Assembly: GCA_020050695.1 (NCBI GenBank)
Contig: JAGVKI010000096.1
Span: 1 to 18,687 of the forward strand
Source of the DNA: Alphaproteobacteria bacterium
GTDB lineage: Bacteria; Pseudomonadota; Alphaproteobacteria; Rickettsiales; SXRF01
Direction: 5' to 3'
DNA length: 18,687 nucleotides
A program made the position numbers and the translations under genes. The notes beneath the pieces are model-generated. The model was not told the DNA's origin and did not search any database. It worked only from the letters and a program-made list of their open reading frames with translations. Below, one piece after another: positions 7,734 to 14,739 of this stretch. How positions within the stretch are numbered: position 1 is the stretch's first letter; the number at the start of each line of letters is the position of its first letter.

Positions 7734-9008
7734 ATGACTTTAACGCCAGATACATCCGCACAAAGCGAACTGACCAAACCCGATTTTTCGTTGGCACGAA
7801 AAATCGAAGGTGCCGACAATAAACATTTTATCACTCCGCATCTTGAGCATTTTACTAAAGGCAACAAGCATCTTTACTATGTGGGCACCAAGCACGGCGT
7901 GGATTTTGAGAACCGCACCCATGAAGTGATTATTCAGGCCACCACCAAGCATGCCCCGCAACTGATTATTGTTGAGGGCATTGCCACCGATAAGGGCATG
8001 TCACCATCACTGGGCTTTGACCCTAAAAAACCCAGCGACCGTGAGCGCTTCATGCGCCATAGCGGCGAGAGCGTGCATACAGCAGAAATGGCGCGCGCGA
8101 AGCATATCCCTTTTATTGGCGGCGAAGCCTCCACCAAATCCATATTCGAAGCGCTGGAAAAAAAGGGCTACAGCAGCAAGGAAGTCATGGCCCTGTATCT
8201 GGTGCGCACCATTCCCATCTGGGAGCGCAACGGCCAGCTTAAGAACAAGGACGATTTTCCCAAAATGGCCAGCGACTATCTGGCTAATAACAGCCAGTTC
8301 AGCGATATTCCCAAAGAACAGCGCCTGACCTTTGACGAATTCAAAGCCATCTACGACGCCCACAAGGCGGAGATGGGCAAAGAGATGACAGCGCTTACGG
8401 CATCAGATTCCAATCCGCACAGCGCAAAAGCCAATTATTTCCAGAAAATGAGTGCGGTGATGGATGAGGTGCGCGACCGCCACCTGATCGAACTGATTTC
8501 CGCATCGCTGGAAAAGACTGACAAGGTGATGGTGGTGTACGGCAATGCGCATCAGTATGCTTCCGCGCCAGTGTTTGAAAAAATGTTTGATGGCAAAGCG
8601 CATGTCGAACAATTGCTGCTGGATGAGGGAAAGCCCGCTATCAAAACCACCCCTGCCCCAACAACGCTACCACCTGTTGAAGCAAAACCATCAGGCATGG
8701 CAAGCATGCTTAAATATGGAAGTTTTGCGCTGCTGGGCGCCGGCGTTGCCACGCTGGCTGTGGGTACGCTTCCTATCGCCACCCTTGGCCTGCTTGCAGG
8801 CAGCGCCGTGGCCTATACCGGAAGCCGAATGGCCGAAACCAGGCCAGCCGCCAGAATCCCTATGCCTGCCAGCGAACCCGCTAAGAAGGCAGAAGCCGCA
8901 GAGCCTGCCATTCAGCCGGCGCCTGAACAGGCAAAAGCACGCAGCGACGGCAAATCCTGGGTAGCCAGCGCACAGAGCACCGGCGAACACGTCGCGCGCT
9001 CCGTTTAA
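7734..9008 (+). CDS. TraB/TIKI-like protein with C-terminal membrane hairpin
   Basis: 424 residues. The N-terminal 300 carry a pattern reminiscent of the TraB/PrgY, TIKI and ChaN superfamily: a strand ending in YYVGTKHG (residues 48-55, a G-x-x-H motif), LIIVEG with Glu81, GGE at 129-131, an Arg-rich helix DEVRDRHLIEL near 244-254, and VVYGNAHQ (267-274, a second G-x-x-H). In related proteins these His, Glu and Arg residues line a metal-dependent active site, so hydrolase or peptidase activity is possible but unproven. Residues about 322-362 form two hydrophobic Gly/Ala-rich stretches (SFALLGAGVATLAVG and ATLGLLAGSAVAY), probably a membrane hairpin, followed by an Ala/Pro/Glu-rich tail. There is no signal peptide, so the catalytic part probably faces the cytosol. 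Only eight bases separate it from the YcgN-like gene, suggesting one operon. Confidence 0.62.
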   Translation: MTLTPDTSAQSELTKPDFSLARKIEGADNKHFITPHLEHFTKGNKHLYYVGTKHGVDFENRTHEVIIQATTKHAPQLIIVEGIATDKGMSPSLGFDPKKPSDRERFMRHSGESVHTAEMARAKHIPFIGGEASTKSIFEALEKKGYSSKEVMALYLVRTIPIWERNGQLKNKDDFPKMASDYLANNSQFSDIPKEQRLTFDEFKAIYDAHKAEMGKEMTALTASDSNPHSAKANYFQKMSAVMDEVRDRHLIELISASLEKTDKVMVVYGNAHQYASAPVFEKMFDGKAHVEQLLLDEGKPAIKTTPAPTTLPPVEAKPSGMASMLKYGSFALLGAGVATLAVGTLPIATLGLLAGSAVAYTGSRMAETRPAARIPMPASEPAKKAEAAEPAIQPAPEQAKARSDGKSWVASAQSTGEHVARSV

Positions 9009-9016
9009 ATTCTCTC

Positions 9017-9424
9017 ATGCCGCAGCCTAAGTTTCTTTCAAAGCCTCTTGATCAGATGAGCCCCGAGGAGTGGGAGTCCTTATGCGATGGCTGCGGCCTG
9101 TGCTGCCAGATTCGCCTGCAGGATATTGATACTGATGAAGTGGTGCTGTCCAATGTGGCATGCCGCTATTTATGCCTCGATACGCACGGCTGCAGCGATT
9201 ACGACAACCGCCAGAAAAACGTGCCTGACTGCGTGAAGGTTACCCCGCACAATATCCATGAACTGACATGGCTGCCGCATACCTGCGGCTACCGCGTGGT
9301 CGCGCGAGGCGAGAAACTTCCCCGCTGGCATCACCTGGTATGCGGGGATAAAAACCGCGTACATACCTCCGGCCCTTCCATGAAGGGGGAAATCATTTCC
9401 GAAGACGACGCTGATTTTGATTAA
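9017..9424 (+). CDS. YcgN-family (UPF0260) cysteine-cluster protein
   Basis: 135 residues, close to the approximately 150 usual for the YcgN/UPF0260 family, which belongs to the putative iron- or zinc-chelating YkgJ-type cysteine-cluster proteins. The hallmark segment MSPEEWESLCDGCGLCC contains Cys23, Cys26, Cys29 and Cys30. Further conserved Cys follow in NVACRYLCLDTHGCSDY and VPDCVKVTP, and the family motif ELTWLPHTCGYRVVARGEKLPRWH is clear. A metal cofactor is inferred from the family; the biochemical role is not established. No signal peptide, so cytosolic. Start choice: ATG at 9017, eight bases after the upstream stop, with no strong ribosome site, so translation may depend on coupling to the gene before it. 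The TAA stop at 9422-9424 is one base from the 3' end of the convergent tRNA-Tyr gene. Confidence 0.9.
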   Translation: MPQPKFLSKPLDQMSPEEWESLCDGCGLCCQIRLQDIDTDEVVLSNVACRYLCLDTHGCSDYDNRQKNVPDCVKVTPHNIHELTWLPHTCGYRVVARGEKLPRWHHLVCGDKNRVHTSGPSMKGEIISEDDADFD

Positions 9425-9425
9425 A

Positions 9426-9511
9426 TGGTGGAGGAGGCAGGATTTGAACCTGCGAACTCCGAAGAGGGCAGATTTACAGTCTGCTGCCATTGACCACTCG
9501 GCCACTCCTCC
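9426..9511 (-). tRNA. tRNA-Tyr (anticodon GTA)
   Basis: An 86-base class II tRNA with encoded CCA (9426-9428). The acceptor GGAGGAG pairs with CTCCTCC; the D arm begins GCCGAGTGG; the anticodon arm GCAGA-CTGTAAA-TCTGC places GTA at 9477-9475; the variable arm is the long CTC-TTCG-GAG type; and the T arm is GCAGG-TTCAAAT-CCTGC. All arms are fully paired, so this is a functional tyrosine tRNA. No T-run is visible just beyond its 3' end, where the ycgN-like gene ends on the other strand. Confidence 0.98.
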
Positions 9512-9516
9512 ACACC
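9494..9516. repeat. Direct repeat copy 1 (5' part of tRNA-Tyr and flank)
   Basis: A 23-base block covering the first 18 bases of tRNA-Tyr plus five flanking bases. It is repeated exactly at 9595-9617, 101 bases away and in the same orientation. This copy is part of the intact tRNA gene. Confidence 0.92.
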
Positions 9517-9531
9517 GTCTAACACACTCAT

Positions 9532-9612
9532 GAGGAGTGTAGCCGATGGTCAATACCATCTTTAAGTGATTAGTGCGCTTGAAAAGCGCACGGGCCACTC
9601 GGCCACTCCTCC
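9532..9612 (-). pseudogene. tRNA-like cloverleaf remnant
   Basis: On the minus strand this stretch starts like tRNA-Tyr (GGAGGAGTGGCCGAGTGG) and then differs, yet it still folds like a cloverleaf. GAGGAGTG pairs with CACTCCTC at its 3' end; GGCC-GAGT-GGCC resembles a D arm; TGCGC-TTTTCAA-GCGCA is a five-pair, seven-base anticodon-like arm that shows TTC in the anticodon position; and GATGG-TATTGA-CCATC sits where a T arm would be. There is no TTCAAAT T-loop and no CCA, so it is not a working tRNA. It is either a decayed duplicate or a structured leader of the tRNA-Tyr transcript. Confidence 0.5.
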
Positions 9613-9617
9613 ACACC
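9595..9617. repeat. Direct repeat copy 2, upstream of tRNA-Tyr
   Basis: An exact second copy of the 23-base block at 9494-9516. It lies upstream of the tRNA on the minus strand and forms the 5' end of the tRNA-like remnant at 9532-9612. Sequence diverges completely beyond the repeat. Confidence 0.92.
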
Positions 9618-9654
9618 ACCCACAAAGGGGCCTGCTGAATCTAGCAGGACGTCT

Positions 9655-9683
9655 GAGGTAAAAGACTAGGGGGCATAAGTCAA
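9655..9683 (-). promoter_or_regulatory. Weak candidate promoter for tRNA-Tyr
   Basis: On the minus strand TTGACT (9683-9678) matches the -35 consensus at five of six bases. About 17 bases downstream only a poor -10 (TACCTC) is present. It points towards the tRNA-like remnant and tRNA-Tyr. The rest of 9618-9822 shows only a six-pair hairpin (9631-9648) without a T-run and no ORF. Confidence 0.3.
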
Positions 9684-9822
9684 GGTTGATGATTGTTCCC
9701 AGCGGATTTTCCGCTTCCCTATATACTTAAGCCATTATCTTAAAAGTAAATATTGCCTTGAGCAAAATATAGTCCTAAGCTGGCAGGCAGACAAAATAAG
9801 GGCTTTAACAAGGGGTCAGGCC

Positions 9823-10140
9823 ATGTATTCAAAGATCATATTTGTACTTACTTTGCTGCAAACCGCCATTATTGCAGGCAGCTACTACCTGCAGTGGAGC
9901 GCCTTTTTCCTGGGAATGGTAGTATATGGATCGCCTTTTTACCTGATGATGACCATGCTGGGCGAAGATTCCGCTTTTTTGGATACCCATCCTATTTACC
10001 TGGGCATACTCGGTTTCCACGCCATTAAGTATTTCGTGTTCTTCAGGGCGCAGATGCTAGACGATGCCAACTGGAAGCGTAACTGCGCCATTGTGATGGA
10101 AGCGGCCTACCTGATCCTGACTGGTTACTACTTGAATTAA
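9823..10140 (+). CDS. Small integral membrane protein, 105 aa
   Basis: Not recognised by family. The 105 residues are strongly hydrophobic, with an N-terminal segment IIFVLTLLQTAIIAGSYYLQW (about 5-25), a second at FFLGMVVYGSPFYLMMTML (about 28-46), a probable third at IYLGILGFHAIKYFVFF (about 58-74), and a hydrophobic C-terminus IVMEAAYLILTGYYL. The short loop GEDSAFLDTHP and the segment RAQMLDDANWKRN are the only strongly polar parts. Likely an inner-membrane protein with three or four passes. A ribosome site, AGGGG within AAGGGGTCAGG, precedes the ATG. It stands alone between tRNA-Tyr and the large unknown gene; no role can be deduced. Confidence 0.7.
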   Translation: MYSKIIFVLTLLQTAIIAGSYYLQWSAFFLGMVVYGSPFYLMMTMLGEDSAFLDTHPIYLGILGFHAIKYFVFFRAQMLDDANWKRNCAIVMEAAYLILTGYYLN

Positions 10141-10234
10141 ATCAATTTTGCAGTGTCATTTTTCGGTCATATAGGCTTGGGCGAATATGTTTCAATGTAA
10201 AACAAGCTTAATACTTTATTAGAGTAAATCGCGC

Positions 10235-10258
10235 TACAATAATTAATAATGATTAATT
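10235..10258 (+). promoter_or_regulatory. Candidate -10 box and overlapping inverted repeat
   Basis: TACAAT at 10235-10240 resembles a -10 box, although the matching -35 position is poor. Directly after it lies a 7-4-7 inverted repeat, AATTAAT (10241-10247) and ATTAATT (10252-10258), which would cover the transcription start and could be an operator. The region is simply AT-rich, so chance is a real alternative. Confidence 0.3.
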
Positions 10259-10274
10259 AATTGTGTGTGTAGAT

Positions 10275-12191
10275 ATGACCAATCCATCCACTAGTCCCTC
10301 TGGCAGCCCTTCTGACAGCCCCGCCACCAGCCCTTCCGGTACTCCTTCCGGTACTCCTTCTGGCCCACCTTCTGCCATAGAAAATGCAGGAAATACGCTT
10401 ATTAACGGCTATAGGCAGCATGTGCAGTATGGTCTTTCAGGCGTTACAGACAGCATTGCCCAATCCGTAGACCGCGCAAGCGAAGGCAGCATCTCCAGCA
10501 GCAGTGTAAAAGGCTTTATGCCGTACGTGGCCGCAGGCGGTATTGGTCTTATCGGATACCTTCTGACCGAGCCCTTGCGTAAAGGGGAAAGCTGGCTGTC
10601 GCAGATCGCCGGATATGTGTTACCGGCAATCACTGGTTTTCTTGGCTTCCAGTTATTTTCCTCACCCGACCGCGTATCAAACGCAGTAAAAACCGAATAT
10701 CATCACACAGGTCGTGTTGGGCAGGCTCCTCAAACAACGCAGGCAGTGGTCACCAACCCGCAAACACAACAAGTCATCGACAGCCAGAACGTGCCTGTAA
10801 GGCCAGCGCCGGCGCCTGCCCTAAGCGAGCAGACCAGCCAAACGGCAGAGGAACTTAAACTTAAGGAAAAGAAACAGGCAGAAATACGTCAATTACGACT
10901 CGATGCCATTACAGCCAATAATCAGCAGCTAGACAGCGCGCTGCAGGAATATATGGCACATAACAACCAGATGTATGAAAACCGCCGCCTGTTTGTGGAG
11001 GAATCGGATAAATTCCGCGCTGGCCCACGTCAAAAGCTGATGGATGCGCTCAAACGTGTGGGCATGTCACCGGCAGAAGCGGAAGCATTTGTTCCAAATC
11101 CGCCCGTCCTGCAGGCAAAAATTTATGAAAACGGCACCGACTTTCCGCCAGAACTAGTGATCTTCGCAAAAAAATTCGAATCCACCTATGGGCAAAGCGG
11201 TGTTGATATACGCACTCAGAACAACGTTCAGGTCTTTACATTTGTTGACCAGAACGGGTCCGCACCACGCCGTAAAACCTGGGATGAAATGTCCGTGACA
11301 CAGCGTGAAGAATTCCTGGCCAAGGCCATTGCCTTTACCAATGAAAGGCAGAAATTTTTCGAGACACTCAAACGCAGTTCTACTGGCTCGGCAGGCCCTG
11401 GCGCACCCGGGTATACGAGTGAATATTACGACTATAAAGACCGCAAAGGTCAAACCTGGATATTGTCTACACCGCCTGATGGCGAATCCTTTGGTATAAA
11501 ATGGCCAGCTGAGCATGCCATGCTCAAAGAGGTTGTTGGCGTGAGTGAAAGCCGTTCACGCTGGGGGCATTTTATTAAAACGGGCGGCAATTTGAATGAC
11601 GCACTCACAAAATGGCGCGAACAGCAGACCAAATCAGATGCCCATAAGGAGATGCTTGCCAATGCGGATGGCAAAGTAAATGCCTACAGCCAATCGGTTG
11701 AACTCATGCAGGCACGGCTGAAAGTCCTGAAGGAAAAGGGTATTCTGGTCGTAGGGCAATACGAATCTAACGGACAACAGCTGGTACAGATTAAAGATTG
11801 CCGCAATCCAGATTGCGCTCAAAGCGCCACCCTGTCTTTCAAACCACTTGGCGATGGCCGGTATGAAATGACCGAATGGAAAAATGGCATGCGACAAGGC
11901 AATGCAGAAAATGGCGGGCCGGAATTTGCCGCCTTGCCTTGGCAAAAACCCGTTGCACCTATTATTCTAAGCGCCGATGAATATAAAGCCCTTGTGGAAG
12001 GGCGCGGAACTCCGGAACTGATCTTAGATGCGCAAAAAGTTGCCAAGCCAGCTACGGTAGCACGCGCACCAGGCGGGCCTGCGGAAACCATCGCGATTAC
12101 GCATGATACGGGATATGATCCGGCCAGCCCATTGTCACAGCCGGTACCAAACATGCCGGGCAGCCCGAACACAAAACTTTATGTGGGCTAA
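10275..12191 (+). CDS. Unknown membrane protein with Ser/Pro repeat N-terminus, 638 aa
   Basis: Not recognised. The ATG at 10275 gives 638 residues; an in-frame GTG at 10263 is possible, and neither has a Shine-Dalgarno sequence. Residues about 4-33 are a low-complexity Ser/Pro/Thr/Gly tract built on repeats such as GTPS. Two hydrophobic segments follow: FMPYVAAGGIGLIGYLL (about 80-97) and IAGYVLPAITGFLGFQLF (about 110-128). A charged, probably coiled region (LKLKEKKQAEIRQLRLDAITANN) follows near 195-220. The rest is soluble and mixed: a segment with FPPELVIFAKKFESTYGQ, a Tyr/Gly-rich patch near GAPGYTSEYYDYKDRKGQ, and a stretch with a Cys pair CRNPDC, ending Pro-rich (SPLSQPVPNMPGSPN). There is no cleavable signal peptide. 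It is probably an inner-membrane-anchored protein with a large domain on one side. The stop overlaps that of the convergent MFS gene by four bases. Confidence 0.72.
   Translation: MTNPSTSPSGSPSDSPATSPSGTPSGTPSGPPSAIENAGNTLINGYRQHVQYGLSGVTDSIAQSVDRASEGSISSSSVKGFMPYVAAGGIGLIGYLLTEPLRKGESWLSQIAGYVLPAITGFLGFQLFSSPDRVSNAVKTEYHHTGRVGQAPQTTQAVVTNPQTQQVIDSQNVPVRPAPAPALSEQTSQTAEELKLKEKKQAEIRQLRLDAITANNQQLDSALQEYMAHNNQMYENRRLFVEESDKFRAGPRQKLMDALKRVGMSPAEAEAFVPNPPVLQAKIYENGTDFPPELVIFAKKFESTYGQSGVDIRTQNNVQVFTFVDQNGSAPRRKTWDEMSVTQREEFLAKAIAFTNERQKFFETLKRSSTGSAGPGAPGYTSEYYDYKDRKGQTWILSTPPDGESFGIKWPAEHAMLKEVVGVSESRSRWGHFIKTGGNLNDALTKWREQQTKSDAHKEMLANADGKVNAYSQSVELMQARLKVLKEKGILVVGQYESNGQQLVQIKDCRNPDCAQSATLSFKPLGDGRYEMTEWKNGMRQGNAENGGPEFAALPWQKPVAPIILSADEYKALVEGRGTPELILDAQKVAKPATVARAPGGPAETIAITHDTGYDPASPLSQPVPNMPGSPNTKLYVG
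10332..10367 (+). repeat. Tandem 12-base repeat in the Ser/Pro tract
   Basis: CCTTCCGGTACT occurs twice in tandem (10332-10343 and 10344-10355), followed by a degenerate third unit. Looser Ser-Pro-Ser-Gly units extend over roughly 10290-10380. The unit is four codons long, so copy-number changes keep the frame and only lengthen or shorten the N-terminal tail. Confidence 0.85.
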
Positions 12192-13444
12192 CGCAGGGGC
12201 TCTTTATAACGGTCCTTGTAGTAATACAACGCCATAAGCGACATCACGTTACAGATCATCACGTAGTAGGCAATCACGTGGATATTGCCGGTGGCACCAA
12301 TAAGCCATTCGCAGACCAGCGGCGCAGTGCCGCCAAAAAGCGCCGCCGCGATGTTATAGGCAATCGCCATACCCGAAAAACGCACCGAAGTGGGGAATAA
12401 CTCCACCAGTACGGCAGCCACAGGCCCCATATACAGCCCCAGCATCAGCGCAAAGATAAACTGGATCAGCATGGCGCTTTGCGCGCTCTGGCCCATTTCA
12501 AAATGGGAAAATAAAGGATACACGCTAAGGCATATCACCGCCGCCATCACCATCATCACCGGCTTGCGGCCAATGCGGTCGGAGAGCCAGGCAGAGCCAG
12601 GTATCATGATCAGCATGGCGAACATATTGCCGATACTGGCGGTCATGGCGTCGGCGCTGGTAAGACCCAGATGGTTTTTGGAATAGCTGATGAAGTAAAT
12701 GGCGGACAGGTAAAACGGCATGGTGACCGTCATATACATGGCAAAGCCCTGCAGCATCTCCCATGGGTGTTTGCGTAGTGCTTCGCGCACCGGGGTTTTG
12801 GATATGGAACCTTCGCTTTTTGCCTGTTCAAAGGTTGGGCTTTCCTCGCAGTTGCGGCGGATATAAAAACCGACCAGTCCAATGGCAATCCCGGCAATAA
12901 ACGGCAGGCGCCATGCCCAGTCTTCAAAGGCGGCGTCACCAAAATAGGCCATGCAGCCACGCACCACAAACAGCCCGAGCAGGAAGCCCACCATGAGGCT
13001 GACCAGCGATGCCGACCCCGCCAGCGCACGGTGCTGCGGCGGTGCCGATTCAACGATATAGGTGATGGAACCTGAAAACTCGCCGCCCAGCGAAATGCCC
13101 TGTAGCAGGCGTATCAACGTAAGGAGTATCGGCGCGAACACGCCAATCTGTGCATAGGTGGGAAGCAAACCAATACAGCCGGTGGGAATGGCCATCATCA
13201 GCACCGCCACCACCATGGCTGTGCGACGCCCATACGTATCACCCAGCCAGCCGAAAAAGATAGCGCCCAGCGGACGCACCAGGAAACCTGCGGCAAACGC
13301 GCCGTATGTAGCCAGCAGCGCCGTTACCGGATCAGCGGAAGGAAAGAATTTGGTGCCAAGCAGCCATGCGACCTGGCCATAAAGGGCATAATCGTACCAT
13401 TCCAGCCCATTGCCGATCATACCTGCGACAAGAATTTTTTTCAT
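12188..13444 (-). CDS. MFS transporter, metabolite:H+ symporter (ProP/ShiA-like)
   Basis: Inner-membrane secondary transporter of 418 residues. The ATG at 13444 is chosen because AGGGA lies just upstream and it starts at the family's typical MKKILVAGMIGNGLEWYDYALYG; a longer frame adds an unconserved 17 residues. Signatures of the MHS family are visible: GNGLEWYDYALYG in helix 1; the loop 2-3 motif GWLGDTYGRR, followed by RLLQGISLGGEFSG in helix 4; and the repeat of motif A in the second half, WLSDRIGRKPVMM. About 12 hydrophobic segments span the chain, as expected for this family. Relatives carry proline/betaine, shikimate, alpha-ketoglutarate or citrate with protons; the substrate here cannot be predicted. 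The gene appears monocistronic. Its stop overlaps the stop of the convergent unknown membrane protein by four bases. Confidence 0.92.
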   Translation of the reverse strand: MKKILVAGMIGNGLEWYDYALYGQVAWLLGTKFFPSADPVTALLATYGAFAAGFLVRPLGAIFFGWLGDTYGRRTAMVVAVLMMAIPTGCIGLLPTYAQIGVFAPILLTLIRLLQGISLGGEFSGSITYIVESAPPQHRALAGSASLVSLMVGFLLGLFVVRGCMAYFGDAAFEDWAWRLPFIAGIAIGLVGFYIRRNCEESPTFEQAKSEGSISKTPVREALRKHPWEMLQGFAMYMTVTMPFYLSAIYFISYSKNHLGLTSADAMTASIGNMFAMLIMIPGSAWLSDRIGRKPVMMVMAAVICLSVYPLFSHFEMGQSAQSAMLIQFIFALMLGLYMGPVAAVLVELFPTSVRFSGMAIAYNIAAALFGGTAPLVCEWLIGATGNIHVIAYYVMICNVMSLMALYYYKDRYKEPLR

Positions 13445-13537
13445 TCTGCTTCCCTGCTTTTCTAAAGGCTTAGCGTTTTCTTGGGAGAATGGCAATCACT
13501 GGCCTGCAGGCTGGGTTGTATTTTTTTGAAGGATGAG

Positions 13538-13645
13538 ATGATGACATACCCGCCGATATGCGAAAAGACGCTTGCCCAGGCGCTCTTATTTACCATCGGG
13601 CAGTGGGACGCTGCACCGCACCTTCAGCAGCAGGCCGTAAGCTAG
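13538..13645 (+). CDS. Candidate 35-residue small protein
   Basis: A short ORF on the + strand, 35 residues ([18 protein letters not shown] at its start, ending QQQAVS). It has a good ribosome site AAGGA at 13529-13533, five bases before the ATG at 13538, and a second ATG at 13541. Its TAG (13643-13645) overlaps by two bases the TAG of rlmN on the opposite strand. The mid-part [15 protein letters not shown] looks like an amphipathic helix. It occupies most of the otherwise empty gap between rlmN and the MFS gene. It may be real, a gene remnant or chance. Confidence 0.35.
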   Translation: MMTYPPICEKTLAQALLFTIGQWDAAPHLQQQAVS

Positions 13646-14739
13646 CTAGCAGGCTTATCGCCCAGCCACACCTTCTCGCCTTTTTTGCGCTCGCTGTCGG
13701 ATTTCAGCTGGCCGCAGGCGGCAAAAATATCCTGCCCGCGCGTAGCGCGCACCGGCGCGGAATAGCCCGCATCGTTGACGATTTTAGCAAAGGCGTTGAT
13801 GCGTTCGCGCTTGGACGTTTCATACACCGCGCCCGGCCATGGGTTCCACGGAATCAGGTTTACCTTGGCATGCACGCCTTTAAGCAGGCGCACCAGTTCT
13901 CGCGCATCGGCGTCGCTGTCGTTCACGTCACGCAACATCACATATTCAAAGGTAATGCGGCGCGCATTATTGGCCGCCGGATAGTTACGGCAGGCTTCCA
14001 GCAGTTCCTTGATTGGGTATTTTTTATTCAGCGGCACCAGTATGTCGCGCAGTTCATCACGCACGGCATGCAGGCTGATGGCAAGGTTCACGCCCAGTTC
14101 CTCGCCGCAGCGTTCGATCATGGGCACAACGCCAGACGTCGATAAGGTGATACGGCGCTTGGAGATGGAAATCCCCTCGCCGTCCATGATGATTTTCAGC
14201 GCCTTGGAGACCTGTTCATAGTTGTACAGCGGCTCGCCCATACCCATCATGACGATATTGGTAAACAGGCACTCTTCACGCTTCTTACCCCATTCATTCA
14301 GGCCATCGCGCGCAACCAGTGTCTGGCTGATGATTTCCTGCGCGCTCAGGTTACGCACCAGCGGCATGGTGCCGGTATGGCAGAAGGAACAGCTGAGTGT
14401 GCAGCCTACCTGCGAGGAAACGCACAGCGCCCCGCGGTCTTCTTCAGGGATGAACACGGTTTCGATTTTATTGCCATCGGGAAATTCCAGCAGCCATTTG
14501 CGCGTGCCGTCAAACGAGGTCAGGTCTTTCGCCGCCACTGGCCGCGCCATGGTAAAATGCTCGGCCAGCACCTTCTGGCTGCCCTTGGAGATACTGCTCA
14601 TCTGCGCAAAGTCGGTTGCGCCTTTGACATACACCCAGTGCCATATCTGCTTGGCACGGAACGTTTCAAAGCCAAACTCTTTGAGCTTGGCAATTAGTTC
14701 GTCCTGGGTCAGGCCGATTATCTGAACTTTATCACTCAT
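13642..14739 (-). CDS. rlmN: 23S rRNA/tRNA (adenine-C2) methyltransferase RlmN
   Basis: Radical-SAM enzyme that methylates C2 of A2503 in 23S rRNA and A37 in some tRNAs, acting in the cytosol. It has 365 residues, a normal length. Key residues are all present: the iron-sulfur cluster motif CTLSCSFC (Cys113, Cys117, Cys120), the catalytic acid Cys106 in [11 protein letters not shown], the SAM-site motif MMGMGEPL, and the methyl-accepting Cys342 in FAACGQL. Start choice: two ATGs lie in tandem (14742 and 14739). The second has better spacing from the GGTGA site and gives [10 protein letters not shown]. Either way the start overlaps the stop of the upstream regulator (ATGA or TGATG), so translation is probably coupled. 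The gene ends at a TAG that overlaps the stop of the candidate small ORF. Confidence 0.96.
   Translation of the reverse strand: MSDKVQIIGLTQDELIAKLKEFGFETFRAKQIWHWVYVKGATDFAQMSSISKGSQKVLAEHFTMARPVAAKDLTSFDGTRKWLLEFPDGNKIETVFIPEEDRGALCVSSQVGCTLSCSFCHTGTMPLVRNLSAQEIISQTLVARDGLNEWGKKREECLFTNIVMMGMGEPLYNYEQVSKALKIIMDGEGISISKRRITLSTSGVVPMIERCGEELGVNLAISLHAVRDELRDILVPLNKKYPIKELLEACRNYPAANNARRITFEYVMLRDVNDSDADARELVRLLKGVHAKVNLIPWNPWPGAVYETSKRERINAFAKIVNDAGYSAPVRATRGQDIFAACGQLKSDSERKKGEKVWLGDKPAS

Noticed and set aside
9494..9617. Phage or island attachment sites at tRNA-Tyr
   Set aside because: The repeat copies the 5' part of the tRNA, whereas integrases generally duplicate the 3' part or anticodon region. 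Only 78 bases lie between copies, and there is no integrase.
9631..9648. Six-pair hairpin upstream of the tRNA as terminator
   Set aside because: No T-run follows on either strand, so intrinsic termination is unlikely.
13558..14145. Long + strand ORF of 195 codons across the rlmN gene
   Set aside because: It lies antisense to rlmN, whose motifs are all intact, and is explained as an opposite-frame shadow.
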